In this document: in pieces, positions 11,199 to 24,162 of the stretch
How the letters are laid out: every line of letters starts with the position of its first letter
Position numbering within the stretch: position 1 is the stretch's first letter
From: Plantago ovata
Lineage: Eukaryota > Streptophyta > Magnoliopsida > Lamiales > Plantaginaceae
Reading direction: 5' to 3'
Assembly (NCBI GenBank): GCA_028274465.1
Contig: CM051457.1
Location: 49,198,362 to 49,262,361 of the forward strand
DNA: 64,000 nt
Program-made: the position numbers and the translations under genes
Notes under the pieces: generated by a model
Database searches by the model: none
What the model was told of the DNA's origin: nothing
The model's input: the letters and a program-made list of their open reading frames with translations, nothing else

Positions 11199-11932
11199 AT
11201 GAACGTCGATGGCCCAGACGTGTTTGCAAACCTGCCGGATGATGGGTACACGGGGGAGGTATACATGGCGGGTGAGCGGGTGAATGGCAAGCTCGTCGTC
11301 TGGCCCATCCCTGGGCATGTGTAAGTACATGAATAGGTCTTTACTTGGTATTGTATGTTTTATTTAGTTGGATTAATTTGTGTATGTTATTGCAACAGAT
11401 TGATGCCGAGGGATGCTGCAAAGTTCATCAGCAAGGAATCCACGAAGAAAGTGGCTCTCCCACCACTTGGAGCCCAGTGGCATACTTTCAATTCGGAGCG
11501 GAAGGCGGAGATTCGGAATGCTCTGGAGGTTAGTAATCTTTCTTCTTCTCTTATGGTTTAAGTGGTATGTTCTCCATTACTTGGGTGATATGTTAGTCAC
11601 CGTGTGTTAGTTGAAAATAGGACAATGTGCAATTGTTTGGGTGATATGTTAGTCACCGTGTGTTAGTTGAAATAGGACAATGTGGAATTGTTTGGGTGAT
11701 GTTAGTCACCGTGTTATATATATGTTAGTCTGAATTTTGTATACTTTCTGAAATGTTGGAGAAGTTCTTCCTCCCCAACAAGTTCAAGTCGGAGTTGTGG
11801 TTTGCTTTCGAACATGAAGGCTCCGAAGCCTTCCGGAAGAAGGTCGCCCAGATCAAGGCATCGGGGAAGAAGCCGGGGTGGATTGGGGAGGCGGAGTGGC
11901 CCCTGTGGAAGCAGTATTGGGAGGACAGATAA
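11199..11932 (+). CDS. CACTA1 small protein, N-terminal half of a plant Ptta/En/Spm transposase-like protein
   Basis: Three exons fit with matched phases: 11199-11320 (donor GTAAGT), 11399-11528 (acceptor CAACAG, donor GTTAGT) and 11729-11932 (acceptor GTTAG, stop TAA), giving 151 residues. An acceptor CAG just before the ATG suggests a non-coding first exon upstream. The LPPLGAQWHTF block, a helical stretch around SEMLEKFFLPNKF and the final WPLWKQYWED resemble the N-terminal half of the plant transposase (Ptta/En/Spm) family, which works with transposase at CACTA ends. The protein stops where relatives normally continue into a TGSQSQA-like C-terminal half, and that half is what CACTA2 carries. 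The family call rests on motif resemblance only. Confidence 0.6.
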
Positions 11933-12178
11933 ATTTTTAGTTTGTTGAATGAAATGTTTAGAAAATTTATTTTTTTTACATTTTAGTATTTCTGTACGTA
12001 CATTTTAGTTTGTACATTTTAGTATTTATGTTTATGTTCGTACATTTTAGTATTTCTGTACGTACTATTTTAGTTTGTTGAATGAGATTTTTAGTTTCGT
12101 ACCGTCAATCATCGTATATAAATCTCTGGCGTATTCAGTTTTAACTCAATAACAAACATAATATGAAAACAATAACAG

Positions 12179-12696
<518 letters not shown>

Positions 12697-12699
12697 AAT

Positions 12700-13859
12700 T
12701 GTCTAATCTAACCACAGATCAGCAAGACATGATTCCGAAATACAACAGCCTAAGCACTCTTGATGAAAATTGCAATGAGTTTTTCTCTCTACACATCAGA
12801 CCTATGATGCAATCCATGTCTAAGGGGGAAGATAGAAAAAGAAAGTCTTCAAGATCAACAAAACCCTCTGCTGAAGAGCCATTGATTTTGCCTGGTCCAC
12901 CTCCCAGAGAACCTCTTGCTGAAACAAAGCAAAGTTCTTAGAAAAGAGCTGAAACAGATTCTAAGAGAAGTTCAGCAAATCCAAAAAGGAGAAGAACTGC
13001 TGCTGAAACACAAGAATACTGTCACACTGAGAGTCATCAAGATCTAAATGAAGATGATGATAATGATGATGACCAAACAATAACTCAAACTATAAGAGCC
13101 AAGCCTATTTCTGCCTTAACTCCATCTGGCAAATCCAAACACTCTCTTCTGACACTAGATCTTCAGCAAGAGATCAAGAAAATGCTAAGTCAAGAAGAAG
13201 AAGGCAAAGACAGGAAGAAAGAAGGCTAGCCAGCATTGCAATTGGCACTGGCATTGAATATACAAAGACCAGCAATGAGGAAACAACTCAGAATGTGATC
13301 AGAAACCTACATGGTTGCTGGATCATAAAGCTGGAATATCTTTTGGCCAATGATTTCTTTCCAACTATTGTACTTAATCAAATGTACACTTGGATTGAAT
13401 TAAAAGTTGAAAGAAAAGAAAGGGATCCTCCTCCCTACCCAAGGAACATTGCTATAAAATGGCTGAATTTAGAGATCTTAGTAAAAAGAACTTCAATCAG
13501 CAAGAAGATGAAGTAAGATCCTGATTTAATCAAGCCGATTGATGTTGCTTACTACAATGATCCTATAACCAAGAAGTCCAAGAAGAAATATGGCTTGATT
13601 CCTTATGAGTATTTTTATCTCACTGCTAAGGATCAAGAAGAAGATCTTCTCTGGTTAAGGAAAATTCATGCGAACAAGGGCATTTCAGATACTCAAATAT
13701 GCTAGCAATTGTGGCATGCACTTGTGGGTAATTCACTACAAAGAGATGAATGGTGAAAACCATCATTATACTGCCTGCAAGAATGCAAGGATTATTCAAC
13801 TAGAAGTCCGTAAGCTACTTGAAGATTACGAGAAGGACTGTGTTGAATTCTCTGTGTAA
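12700..13859 (+). pseudogene. Acidic ORF of element D, 3' part
   Basis: The ORF resumes directly after the CACTA1 target duplication (TTDQQDMIPKYNSL) and continues through a basic linker to a more conserved C-terminal region (GCWIIKLEYLLANDFFP, LIPYEYFYLTAKDQEED). The equivalent region of element E (61299-62471) reads GFFILKLEDLLTNYNFP and MVTPYELFYLTKEDADED, so the two are homologous. D has several in-frame stops and frame switches here (for example a stop after ISKKMK near 13514). The frame ends about 280 bases before the purine tract. Function is unknown. Confidence 0.5.
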
Positions 13860-14140
13860 GGGAGATTCTTAGGAAATCTTCTGCTGGAATAGCTTAGTCC
13901 CTTGTAAAAGCTTTGTTTGTTTTGCTTGCTGATTACTTTAGTTATCTATGAACTTTCTTGTAAACTTACTGAAAGATAACTGTCAGCAATAAACTTTTGA
14001 CTCTTATTGGTTTTGATTATGCAAACTACTAATGCTTACTGTTTTATTATTCAAGTATGCTTCCATTAATCAACTGATTTATTCAACATCAGGAACCTCT
14101 AAACGGGTAACAATTAATTTAGCCATGGATTGCTAACATC

Positions 14141-14155
14141 AAAAAGAGGGAAATT
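14141..14155 (+). other. Polypurine tract of element D
   Basis: AAAAAGAGGGAAATT directly precedes the LTR start TGTTAGG. The element E equivalent is AAAAAGGGGGAAATT. This is the expected plus-strand primer for reverse transcription. Confidence 0.7.
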
Positions 14156-14983
14156 TGTTAGGAAACTTGTAATTTTGATGAGCAATTAACCATGCTAAAT
14201 TAAGGAAAGTCCAGTAACTAGTACTCTTAAGGTCCATATGAATTTAGAATTTTAAGGACATTGTAAAAGAGGAACATTTGCTGAAGACTTCGTGTAGGTA
14301 CTAGTTAGGTGCTTTAGTTTGCATATGATGTACTTGTTTTTACAAATGAACTATTGAAGCACTAGAACCGCTGAGAAACTTGAAGATTCGAAGACTGAAG
14401 ACTTAGAAGAATTCTGAGAAAGGTATCTACAAAGGCCATGTTGCTCAGAAAGTGAGATTTTCAGCAACAGCTCGCATAAGTGAAAATCTATATGACAGTA
14501 GGTTGTGCTTGCTGAAACTGAGACTGACCACTTGCTGAAATACATATGTGACCTCCTTGCTGAAAGTACTTGCATTTTGGCTCCAACGTTCACATTTGAA
14601 TTCGATTCAAATGAACATTAAATGCAAAGTAGGCACGCGAAGAACATGAAGACAAATGAAGGACGCTGCTGAAAGTACAAAAGCAAGATAGTGACATCTT
14701 AAGGAACAAAGCCTTAGAATTTGAAATTCAAACGGCTCCCTAGATTCACTATAAATAGAGGTCATCCGGCAAAGAGTTGAAGTGTGTCAACAACGTGATC
14801 AAACTCTCACTTTTGCTTAAACACTCAATCTTCCACACTCTTTACTGCCTATTGATCCGTTCCAAGACTTAAGGAAACAAAAGCTACTTGTGAAGAAGTA
14901 GAACATTCACGACTAAGAAATTAGTTAAATGTTCTTTCTTTTGAACAAGAACAAGTCTTGACACCAGAAACAACTTAACATGT

Positions 14984-16303
14984 TGATGAACGCGCGGATG
15001 TCGTGTTCCAACGCGAATATCAAATAAATTTGTTATTTAGCCAAAGGCAATTCACAACTACAACGAAAACCGTAGTGTAGCAGTAGAATGACCTCGACTG
15101 TCGTTCTATAAGGACTATAACTAGCTTTATCAAATCTAATTTAGAATATAAAAACAGCAGACGGTATAGCAAAGGTTTTTCTAACAGATAATGGAGATTG
15201 GTGATTGTATGGTCCTTCAAAGCATAACGGGTTAATAATCATGCGTAAATTCCTCGGTTTTGCATGGAGATCTTTGATCAATGAATTGTCCTGTTGTAAT
15301 TATCAAACACTACGAAGATATAGATTTTGATAGGTCAAAGACTAAAGATTTGTCCAATTGTGTTCCGTAATTATTCAACACTACGAAGATATAGATGTGC
15401 ATTGGTCGAAGACCAGTCCAATTGTGTGCAATAATTAATCAACAATACGAAGATAGAAATTCTGCTAGATCAAAGAAATAAAGCAATAACACGGAGTATA
15501 ATGCGCGATATAGCCATTAGCATAATTGTCAACCCTTCGCTAAGAATTCACATACTACCACCAACGATAAGTTTAGCTACTCATAGTTGTCATGCAATCA
15601 ACATAAATCATAGAAGAAAACATGTTGAAAGATATATAAAAATAAGTAGAAAAACTGTAAGATACAATGTTAACGAAGGTTGTCAGTCTCCGAAGAATCG
15701 CGATCTTACAAGCTCCAAACTGCTATGAAAAAGTGTCTCCTAAGCTATGAACCCCCAGAACAGGCTCTGGGAAGTTCCTACCTAAAACTACAGAGAAAGG
15801 TGAGAGAGAAGGTCTGGAAAAGTATGAAAAACGGAGAAAAACTGAGCAACTATATATAGGCTTCGAATTTGTGTGGGGCGAAGGGCCCCACACACCGGGC
15901 GAGTCGCCTGGTGTGGGGCGATTCGCTCCACGCCCCGGGCGATTCGCCCGGGAGCTTTTTTCGGGATTTTGCGCGTTTTCGACGCGTTTTTCGATTCTTC
16001 CCCTTTTCGGACTCGGTTTCTGACTTCTAGTGGTCTTCTAACCTCCAGATTCGACCCCTAGACTCCAAATCCTATCCGGAAACCTTCAGATACTCCAAAT
16101 AGGCTTCTGGAACTCCAATTCCTTGTCAAGTTCAATATAATTGCCCGAAAATCCTCGTTTTTCAACCAAAACCTGTAAAATAAAGCTAAAGGGAAACGTG
16201 ACACTATTCTAATAAAATGCACTAAAATATAGCTAAATTAACATAGAGGATAGCTAAAATAGGTGAAAAAGACTCAATGAAAGTGTAAAATACACATTCA
16301 TCA
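14984..16303 (-). repeat. 3' LTR of element A
   Basis: It runs from TGATGAACGCG to CATTCATCA on the plus strand, about 1.3 kb. It contains a TATA motif (15850-15860) preceded, in sense, by a GC-rich palindromic cluster (15876-15955), and an internal set of short repeats with CTTCGTAGTGTT. It closely matches the 5' LTR at 41445-42746. Confidence 0.9.
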
Positions 16304-16321
16304 AACTCCCCAAACCGAACC
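16304..16321 (-). other. Polypurine tract of element A
   Basis: On the minus strand this reads GGTTCGGTTTGGGGAGTT, ending exactly at the 3' LTR. Element C has the same tract at 35306-35323. Confidence 0.8.
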
Positions 16322-16912
16322 TTTGCTTGTCCTCAAGCAACTAAGCTAGACTCTACTGCAAAAAACAATGCAACACATAAAATGGAGTCTCATGCCAAAT
16401 AAAATGAACTAATCTACTGAATCTATCAAAAAACATATGAACAAAAACCATACAAATCAAAACATGAATATAGGTTGAAGAATACCTCGATTGACTCATA
16501 CACATCCACATAAGCACTTATGTCAAGACAAGATAGTCTCTCGTAACATTCTCTACCTAGACCTAGTCAGTGACGACGTAATGAAGCATTCTAAGATACG
16601 AATGGTTGCCCTGTGCCTATGAAACTGAGGACTTACTGCTGTTCACCAAGTTAAGACTTTTCCTCCAGAGGTCGAACCAGTACTGGCTCTCATCAAACGA
16701 AGAAGGGTTCCCTATAAAAGAAAACACTCCCCTATTTTATCCATCTCTCAAGCAAAGTCTTAAGCTATTCACCACTTCCTGAATGGCAGGACGAGGGTGG
16801 TCTAGAACAGATGACACTCAAAAAAAAAAGATAAAAAATAGAAAATCACAACACGATTACGATCATTACAAGAATTAAATGACAACAACACTTTGCTAAG
16901 GTGCTATTTGGC

Positions 16913-17038
16913 TTTCTTTTTTGGACCCTTCTTTGCTTTTTTGGGGTCTTTTCTTTTTTTCTTTTTTCTTTCCACTTTCTTTTTTCTTTTTTTTTTCTTT
17001 TTTCCTGGAATTTTCTTTTTTCCGATTTTTTTTAGCCA
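16913..17038 (-). repeat. Long purine-rich tract in the element A 3' UTR
   Basis: About 120 bases are almost purely A/G on the minus strand (T/C on the plus strand). Equivalent tracts lie at 20636-20760 (the overlapping contig end), 25714-25846 in element B and 35700-35836 in element C. Confidence 0.85.
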
Positions 17039-17087
17039 GCAGTAGCACCACAAAAAGAGAAACAAAATGACTCGCACGACTTCCCCA

Positions 17088-17226
17088 AACCTATTCGAAA
17101 GAATAGGTTGGAGTACAAAATTTACGGGAAAGGAAAAACAACTCACAACACAGAAATGAAAAAACGAAAAACAAGTCTAATGATAGCGTAACCCCCTCCC
17201 CAAAACTATTCGGAAGAATAGGTTAT
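17088..17226 (-). other. Two conserved stem-loops in the element A 3' UTR
   Basis: AACCTATTC pairs with GAATAGGTT around a GAAA loop at 17088-17109. A second, slightly imperfect copy with a GGAA loop lies at about 17204-17225. Elements B (25900-25921 and 26018-26039) and C (35888-35909 and 36002-36023) keep the same pair, about 100 bases apart. Confidence 0.75.
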
Positions 17227-20082
17227 AAACAAAGGATCACACAACCTCACACTACCTCCTTCCTAGGCATTTAGCAATCTCAAGCATGGTGAAGACTTGT
17301 TGCCTCTTAGGTACATATTTACTCGGAAAAACAACCATAAGACCCTAACATGCATCATCCTATTATAAAGGCCTTCGTGAACCGCAGTAGAGAAAATACC
17401 ACTAAGTGATGTCGAGACTACCAAGCTTAACTAAGTGCAATACATAAATCTGACAAGCCAATCGAGAAAATATCAAACAAATTCATAGAGATGAAGCATA
17501 TGATTAATGGCATAGTTAGTTAATTTACCCAATAAAAAAGTTCACAACATTCGGCAATAAACTCCATATAAAACATGCAAGACTATCCTAAGAAAGCAGT
17601 AAACGTGCAAATGCAAAAAATTTCACGAGTTTATCATAAGCAAGATAAGTATAGAGATAACCAGCGATAACCTCCTCCCCAAACCTGAACGTCGTCGCTC
17701 GTCCCGAACGTCGAAAGTGGATTCAAGGTGAGAGCTAATGCTTGTATAAGTGACCTATAATACTCAATCAAACTCGTGAGAAAACAAATCAAAACACAAT
17801 AACCTTTAGTGGAGGCGGTAAGGGTAAGCTCAAGGTGATCATCCTCCCTTTGATCACTAGATATCTCGAAGTATGGCTTCACTCGCTGGCCATTCACCTT
17901 GAAGGTATTGCCCGTCTTTGGATCAAAGATTTTACAGCTCCATGTGGAGCAACTTCGATAATTTCGTACGGTCCATCCCAACGAGGTCGGAGCTTTCCAG
18001 GAAATAGTCGAAGGCGAGAATTAAATACCAAAGCTTTTTGTCCAGGAATCAATTCCTTTACGTACTATACCACGATCATGATACTTCTTAGTACGTTCCT
18101 TGTAGATTTTGGCATTTTCATAGGCACCTAGTCGTAATTCATCAAGCTCATCTAGTTGCAACAATCGTTCCTCGCCAGTTTTCCCATATCAAGATTGAGT
18201 GCCTTAATAGGCCCAATATGCCTTGTGTTCCAGTTCTACGGGGAGATGACATGCTTTCCCATACACAAGTCTGTACGGAGTGGTCCCGATCACCGTCTTT
18301 TAGCTAGTCCTGTATGCCCAAAGTGCATCATTCAATTTCCTGCAAATCTTTCCTACTAGGCTTCACTACTCGCTCCAGGATCTTCTTGATTTGACGGTTG
18401 CTGACTTCGACTTGTCCCAATGTCTGTGGGTGATACGGTGTAGCGATACTATGGTGGACACTGTATCTCTTAAGAAGGGAGGCAAACGTTCTATTGACGA
18501 AGTGTGACCCTCCATCACTGATGATTGTCCTAGGGCACCCAAATCTTGAGAATATTACCTCCTTAAGAACTTCATAACCACTACGCCGTCATTTTTTTTT
18601 GTAGGAATTGCCTCCACCCATTTAGTCACATAGTCACTGCAACAAGAATGTATACATAGCCTCCACTTGATGGAAATGGTCCCATGAAATCAATGCCCCA
18701 TACATCGAAAGGTTCTACCACTAGATTCCCTTGAAGGGGCATTTCATCCTTCTTGCCAATACTACCACCTCGTTGACATGGGTCACAATTCTTCACAAAA
18801 CTTCGAGCATCTTTGTATATTGTTGGCCAGAAAAATCCTGCTCGCAGTACCTTACGAGCTGTTTTCAACCCACTGTAGTGTCCTCCACAATTAAGCTCAT
18901 GGCAATGGCTCAGCACACTTTGTTTCTCTTCTTGTGGCACACATCTCCTTAGAATCCCATCAGCTCCTTCCTTGAATAGATGCGGATCATACCATATGTA
19001 AGTCCTGCAACGCTTGGCAAGAGCTCTCTTGTCTGAGGCTGAAAAGTTAGTGGGGCAAACATTCATAGCCAAATAGTTTACAATACTGCATACCATGGCT
19101 TTCATTAGCCTTCATTAAGTGCTCATCAGGGAGGTCCCATTGATCGGTATCGAATCAATAGGGTTATTAGGTATTCTAGATAAATGATCTGCTACTAAAT
19201 TCTCCCTACCAGCTCTATCCACTATGGTCAAATCAAAGTCTTGCAGCAAAGGACCCAACAGATATCTAGGCTTAGAATCTGCTTAGCTATCAAAATGTCT
19301 CAAAGCAGCTGATCGTATGGACATTCACAGGATGGTCAATTAGATAAGACCTAAAACTTTTGTAAAGCAAAGACAACAGCTAAAAATTCCTTTTCAGTAG
19401 TTGTATATTAACTTGCGCAGAGTCTAGAGTCTTACGAATTAGTAAAATCACACGATACTGCTTATCAACTTTTTGGCATAAAACAGCACCCATAGCAAAA
19501 TTTCGAAGCATCAACATAATCTCAAGGAAGATTCCATCAGGCGACACAACAATGGGAGCAGAACAAGCTTTTCCTAAGGGTATTAAAAGCACCTAGGCAT
19601 TCATTAGAGAAATGGAACCACATCTTTCGCAAGCAAGCTACTTAAAGGTTTAGCAATTTTCGAAAAATCTTAATAAACCTCCTATAAACCTACATGGCAA
19701 AGAAAAGATTGCAATTCTTTACACAAGTAGGTGGGGGAACTTTTTCAATGATTCGATCTTAGCCTTATCTAACCTCTATAACCCCCTTTCAGAAAACTAC
19801 ATGTCCAAAAGAACAATAGCCTTCTCTAACCCATAAATGACTCTTCTCCCAGCTTAAGGTCAATTGCATTCAATGCACCTTTCAAAACAAGACTAATCTT
19901 GCAAGCATTCATCAACGAACACCAAAAAAGGGAAAAAGCATCCATAAAACTTCAACAAATTTAGTTACCAGGTCAGAGAAAACAGAAGCATGCACGCTTT
20001 GAAAGGTGGCGGGAGCGGTCATAGCCAAGTGGTCCTCACTATAGGAAATGTTGTCCGAATGGGGCAAGTGAAATGTCGTCTT

Positions 20083-20182
20083 NNNNNNNNNNNNNNNNNN
20101 NNNNNNNNNNNNNNNNNNNNNNNNNNNNNNNNNNNNNNNNNNNNNNNNNNNNNNNNNNNNNNNNNNNNNNNNNNNNNNNNNN
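20083..20182. other. Scaffold gap of exactly 100 N
   Basis: The run is exactly 100 N, a conventional placeholder for unknown gap size. The sequences on its two sides overlap each other, so the true gap is negative. Confidence 0.98.
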
Positions 20183-21307
20183 AACTCAAAACATGAATAT
20201 AGGTTGAAGAATCCTCGATTGACTCATAACACTCCCCATATACGCACTTATGTCAAACAAGATAGTCTCTCGTACCCTTCTCTACCTAGACTAGTCAGTG
20301 ACGACGAATGAAGCATTCTAAGCTACGAATGTTGCCCTGTGCCTATGAAACTGAGGACTTACTGCTGTTCACCAAGTTCAGAACTTTCCTCAAGAGGTCG
20401 AACCAGTTACTGGCCTCATCAAACGACGAAGGAAGGGTTCCTATAAAGAAACCATCCCCTATTTTCTCCATCTCTCAAGCAAGTTTAAGCTATTCACCAC
20501 TTCCTGAATGGCAGGACGAGGGTGGTCTAGAAACAGATGACACTCAAAAAAAAAAGATAAAAAATGAAAAATCACAACACGATTAGATCATTACAAGAAT
20601 TAAATACACCAAACACTTGTAAGGTGCTATTTGGCTTTCTTTTTTGGACCTTTCTTTGCTTTTTGGGGTCTTTTCTTTTTTCTTTTTTTTTCCACTTTCT
20701 TTTTTCTTTTTTTTTTCTTTTTTCCTGGAATTTTTTCCTTTTTTTTCCGATTTTTTCTTAGCCAGCCAGTAGCACACAAAAAAGAGAAAAAAAATGACTC
20801 ACCACACGTCTTCCCCCAACCATTCGAAGAATAGGTTGGAGTACAAATTTACGGGAAAGGAAACACAAAACTCACACACGGAAATGAAAAACGAAAAAAC
20901 AAGTCTAATGATAGCGTAAACCCTCCCCAAACATTCGGAAGATAGGTTATAAAACAAAGGATCACAAACCTCACACTACCTCCTTCCTAGGCATTTAGCA
21001 AATCTCAAAGCATGTGAAGACTTGTTGCCTCTTAGGTACATATTTACTCGGGAAAACAACCATAAGACCCTAACATGCATCATCCTATTATAAGGCCTTC
21101 GTGAACGCAGTAGAGAAAATACACTAAGTGAGTCGAGACTACCAAGCTTAACTAAGTGCAATACATAAATCTGACAAGCCAATCGAGAAAAATATCAAAC
21201 AAATTCATAGAGATGAAGCATATGATTATGGCATAGTTAGTTAATTTACCCAATAAAAAAGTTCACAACATTCGGCAATAAACTCCATATAAACATGCAA
21301 GACTATC
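20183..21307 (-). other. Error-rich second reading of the element A 3' UTR
   Basis: This corresponds to 16455-17590, with many lost or added single bases near the gap. For example, the stem-loop near 20820 is missing bases that are intact at 17088. No gene is present. Confidence 0.75.
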
Positions 21308-22518
21308 CTAAGAAAGCAGTAAACGTGCAAATGCAAAAAATTTCACGAGTTTATCATAGCAAGATAAGTATAGAGATAACCAGCGATAACCTCCTCCCCA
21401 AACCTGAACGTCGTCGCTCGTCCCGAACGTCGAAAGTGGATTCAAGGTGAGAGCTAATGCTTGTATAAGTGACCTATAATACTCAATCAAACTCGTGAGA
21501 AAACAAATCAAAACACAATAACCTTTAGTGGAGGCGGTAAGGGTAAGCTCAAGGTGATCATCCTCCCTTTGATCACTAGATATCTCGAAGTATGGCTTCA
21601 CTCGCTGGCCATTCACCTTGAAGGTATTGCCCGACTTTGGATCAAAGATTTTTACAGCTCCATGTGGAGCAACTTCGATAATTTCGTACGGTCCATCCAA
21701 CGAGGTCGGAGCTTTCCAGGAAATAGTCGAAGGCGAGAATTAAATACCAAAGCTTTTTGTCCAGGAATCAATTCCTTACGTACTATACCACGATCATGAT
21801 ACTTCTTAGTACGTTCCTTGTAGATTTTGGCATTTTCATAGGCACCTAGTCGTAATTCATCAAGCTCATCTAGTTGCAACAATCGTTCCTCGCCAGTTTT
21901 TCCCATATCAAGATTGAGTGCCTTAATAGCCCAATATGCCTTGTGTTCCAGTTCTACGGGGAGATGACATGCTTTCCCATACACAAGTCTGTACGGAGTG
22001 GTCCCGATCACCGTCTTTTAGCTAGTCCTGTATGCCCAAAGTGCATCATTCAATTTTCCTGCACAATCTTTCCTACTAGGCTTCACTACTCGCTCCAGGA
22101 TCTTCTTGATTTGACGGTTGCTGACTTCGACTTGTCCCAATGTCTGTGGGTGATACGGTGTAGCGATACTATGGTGGACACTGTATCTCTTAAGAAGGGA
22201 GGCAAACGTTCTATTGACGAAGTGTGACCCTCCATCACTGATGATTGTCCTAGGGCACCCAAATCTTGAGAATATTACCTCCTTTAAGAACTTCATAACC
22301 ACTACGCCGTCATTTTTTTTTGTAGGAATTGCCTCCACCCATTTAGTCACATAGTCCACTGCAACAAGAATGTATACATAGCCTCCACTTGATGGAAATG
22401 GTCCCATGAAATCAATGCCCCATACATCGAAAGGTTCTACCACTAGATTCCCTTGAAGGGGCATTTCATCCTTCTTGCCAATACTACCACCTCGTTGACA
22501 TGGGTCACAATTCTTCAC
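21308..22518 (-). pseudogene. Integrase of element A (Ty3/gypsy)
   Basis: Integrase inserts the cDNA into the genome. The zinc-binding region begins upstream ([13 protein letters not shown]) and ends CDPCQRGG. The catalytic core shows D in [10 protein letters not shown] in IISDGGSHF and E in GQVEVSNRQ, so the D,D(35)E triad is intact. A TAA stop follows ALWAYRTS (about 22015-22020), and one or more frame changes occur near 21650-21710 before the C-terminal GPYEI motif and [12 protein letters not shown]. It is the best copy; 17634-18790 is the overlapping contig reading. The protein would not be made intact. Confidence 0.85.
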
Positions 22519-23168
22519 AAAACTTCGAGCATCTTTGTATATTGTTGGCCAGAAAATCCTGCTCGCAGTACCTTACGAGCTGTTTTCAACCCACTGTAGT
22601 GTCCTCCACAATTAAGCTCATGGCAATGGCTCAGCACACTTTGTTTCTCTTCTTGTGGCACACATCTCCTTAGAATCCCATCAGCTCCTTCCTTGAATAG
22701 ATGCGGATCATACCATATGTAAGTCCTGCAACGCTTGGCAAGAGCTCTCTTGTCTGAGGCTGAAAAGTTAGTGGGGCAAACATTCATAGCCAAATAGTTT
22801 ACAATATCTGCATACCATGGCTCTTCATTAGCCTTCATTAAGTGCTCATCAGGGAGGTCCTCATTGATCGGTATCGAATCAATAGGGTTATTAGGTATTC
22901 TAGATAAATGATCTGCTACTAAATTCTCCCTACCAGCTCTATCCACTATGGTCAAATCAAAGTCTTGCAGCAAAAGGACCCAACAGATTAATCTAGGCTT
23001 AGAATCTTGCTTAGCTATCAAATGTCTCAAAGCAGCATGATCAGTATGGACATTCACAGGATGGTCAATTAGATAAGACCTAAACTTTTGTAAAGCAAAG
23101 ACAACATCTAAAAATTCCTTTTCAGTAGTTGTATAATTAACTTGCGCAGAGTCTAGAGTCTTACTAAC
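22519..23168 (-). pseudogene. RNase H and integrase zinc-finger region of element A
   Basis: RNase H removes the RNA strand during cDNA synthesis. Visible motifs are [11 protein letters not shown] (a catalytic Asp region) and [12 protein letters not shown], followed by the spacer and the HCHELNC half of the integrase zinc finger. A stop and frame change near 23160 separate it from RT, and a frame change near 22550 separates it from integrase. Confidence 0.8.
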
Positions 23169-24157
23169 TTAGTAAATCACACGATACTGCTTATCAACTT
23201 TTTGGCATAAAACAGCACCCATAGCAAAATTCGAAGCATCACACATAATCTCAAAAGGAAGATTCCAGTCAGGCGACACAACAATGGGAGCAGAAACAAG
23301 CTTTTCCTTAAGGGTATTAAAAGCAACTAAGCATTCATTAGAGAAATGGAAAACCACATCTTTAGCAAGCAAGCTACTTAAAGGTTTAGCAATTTTCGAA
23401 AAATCTTTAATAAACCTCCTATGAAAACCTACATGGCCAAGAAAAGATTGCAATTCTTTTACACAAGTAGGTGGGGGAACTTTTTCAATGATTTCGATCT
23501 TAGCCTTATCTACCTCTATACCCCTTTCAGAAACTACATGTCCAAGAACAATGCCTTCTCTAACCATATAATGACTCTTCTCCCAGCTTAAGGTCAAGTT
23601 GCATTCAATGCACCTTTTCAAAACAAGATCTAATCTTTGCAAGCATTCATCAAACGAACCACCAAAAAGGGAAAAATCATCCATGAAAACTTCAACAAAT
23701 TTAGTTACCATGTCAGAGAAAACAGAAAGCATGCACCTTTGAAAAGTGGCGGGAGCGTTGCATAGTCCAAGTGGCATCCTCCTATAGGCAAATGTTCCGA
23801 ATGGGCAAGTGAATGTCGTCTTCTCCTGATCCTCCGGTGCAATTGGAATCTGGTAGGAACCTGATAAACCATCAAGAAAACAATAAAACTTCCGCCCCGC
23901 AAGGCGGTTTAGCATGTCATCTATAAATGGTAAAGGGAAGTGGTCTTTCTTAGTGGCGGCATTTAATCTTCTATAGTCAATGCACATCCGCCATCCAATG
24001 GTCTTCCTAACCGGTACCAATTCTCCCTTCTCATTCTCTTCCACCGTGACTCCTGATTTCTTAGGAACTACATGTACCGGGCTCACCCATCGACTATCCG
24101 GAATGGGGTAAATCATATCGGCATCTAGCAACTTGATCACTTATTTCTTTACCACCT
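23169..24157 (-). pseudogene. Reverse transcriptase of element A (Athila lineage)
   Basis: RT copies the element RNA into cDNA. The blocks RMCIDYRRLNAAT, DHFPLPFIDDML, FAYRRMPLGLCNAPATF and the catalytic box VEVFMDDFSLFG are in order and match Athila-type Ty3/gypsy RT. An in-frame TAA lies in the EVVKK segment just upstream (about 24137). Element B then splits the gene at 24162; the sequence continues at 32595 (INPAMQ side), joined across the CCTGC duplication. Confidence 0.9.
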
Positions 24158-24162
24158 CCTGC

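Larger units (their letters stand above)
16322..17633 (-). other. 3' untranslated region of element A
   Basis: No ORF is supported between the integrase end and the LTR. The region holds a long purine-rich tract (16913-17038) and a pair of stem-loops (17088-17226), both also found in B and C. Lysine-rich open frames across the purine tract are composition artefacts. Confidence 0.7.
16455..20082 (-). repeat. Duplicate of 20183-23822: likely unmerged contig overlap
   Basis: This stretch repeats the element A 3' UTR, integrase, RNase H and part of RT that occur again at 20183-23822, in the same orientation. Offsets are about 3720-3740 bases, and long central parts such as 18361-18540 match 22081-22260 base for base. 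Toward the N gap this copy gains many one-base insertions and deletions that break all frames (about 18600-20082), while the other copy is clean there. Treat its coding fragments as the same gene as 21308-23822, not as a second copy. Confidence 0.85.

Noticed and set aside
16904-17146. Lysine/phenylalanine-rich open frames at the purine-rich tracts (also near 20600, 25700 and 35700)
   Set aside because: They arise from simple purine/pyrimidine composition in untranslated regions of the retroelements and differ in frame between copies.
17634-20082. A second integrase/RT gene copy left of the N gap
   Set aside because: It is the same sequence as 21308-23822 with contig-end errors, so it was treated as an assembly duplicate and not as a gene.
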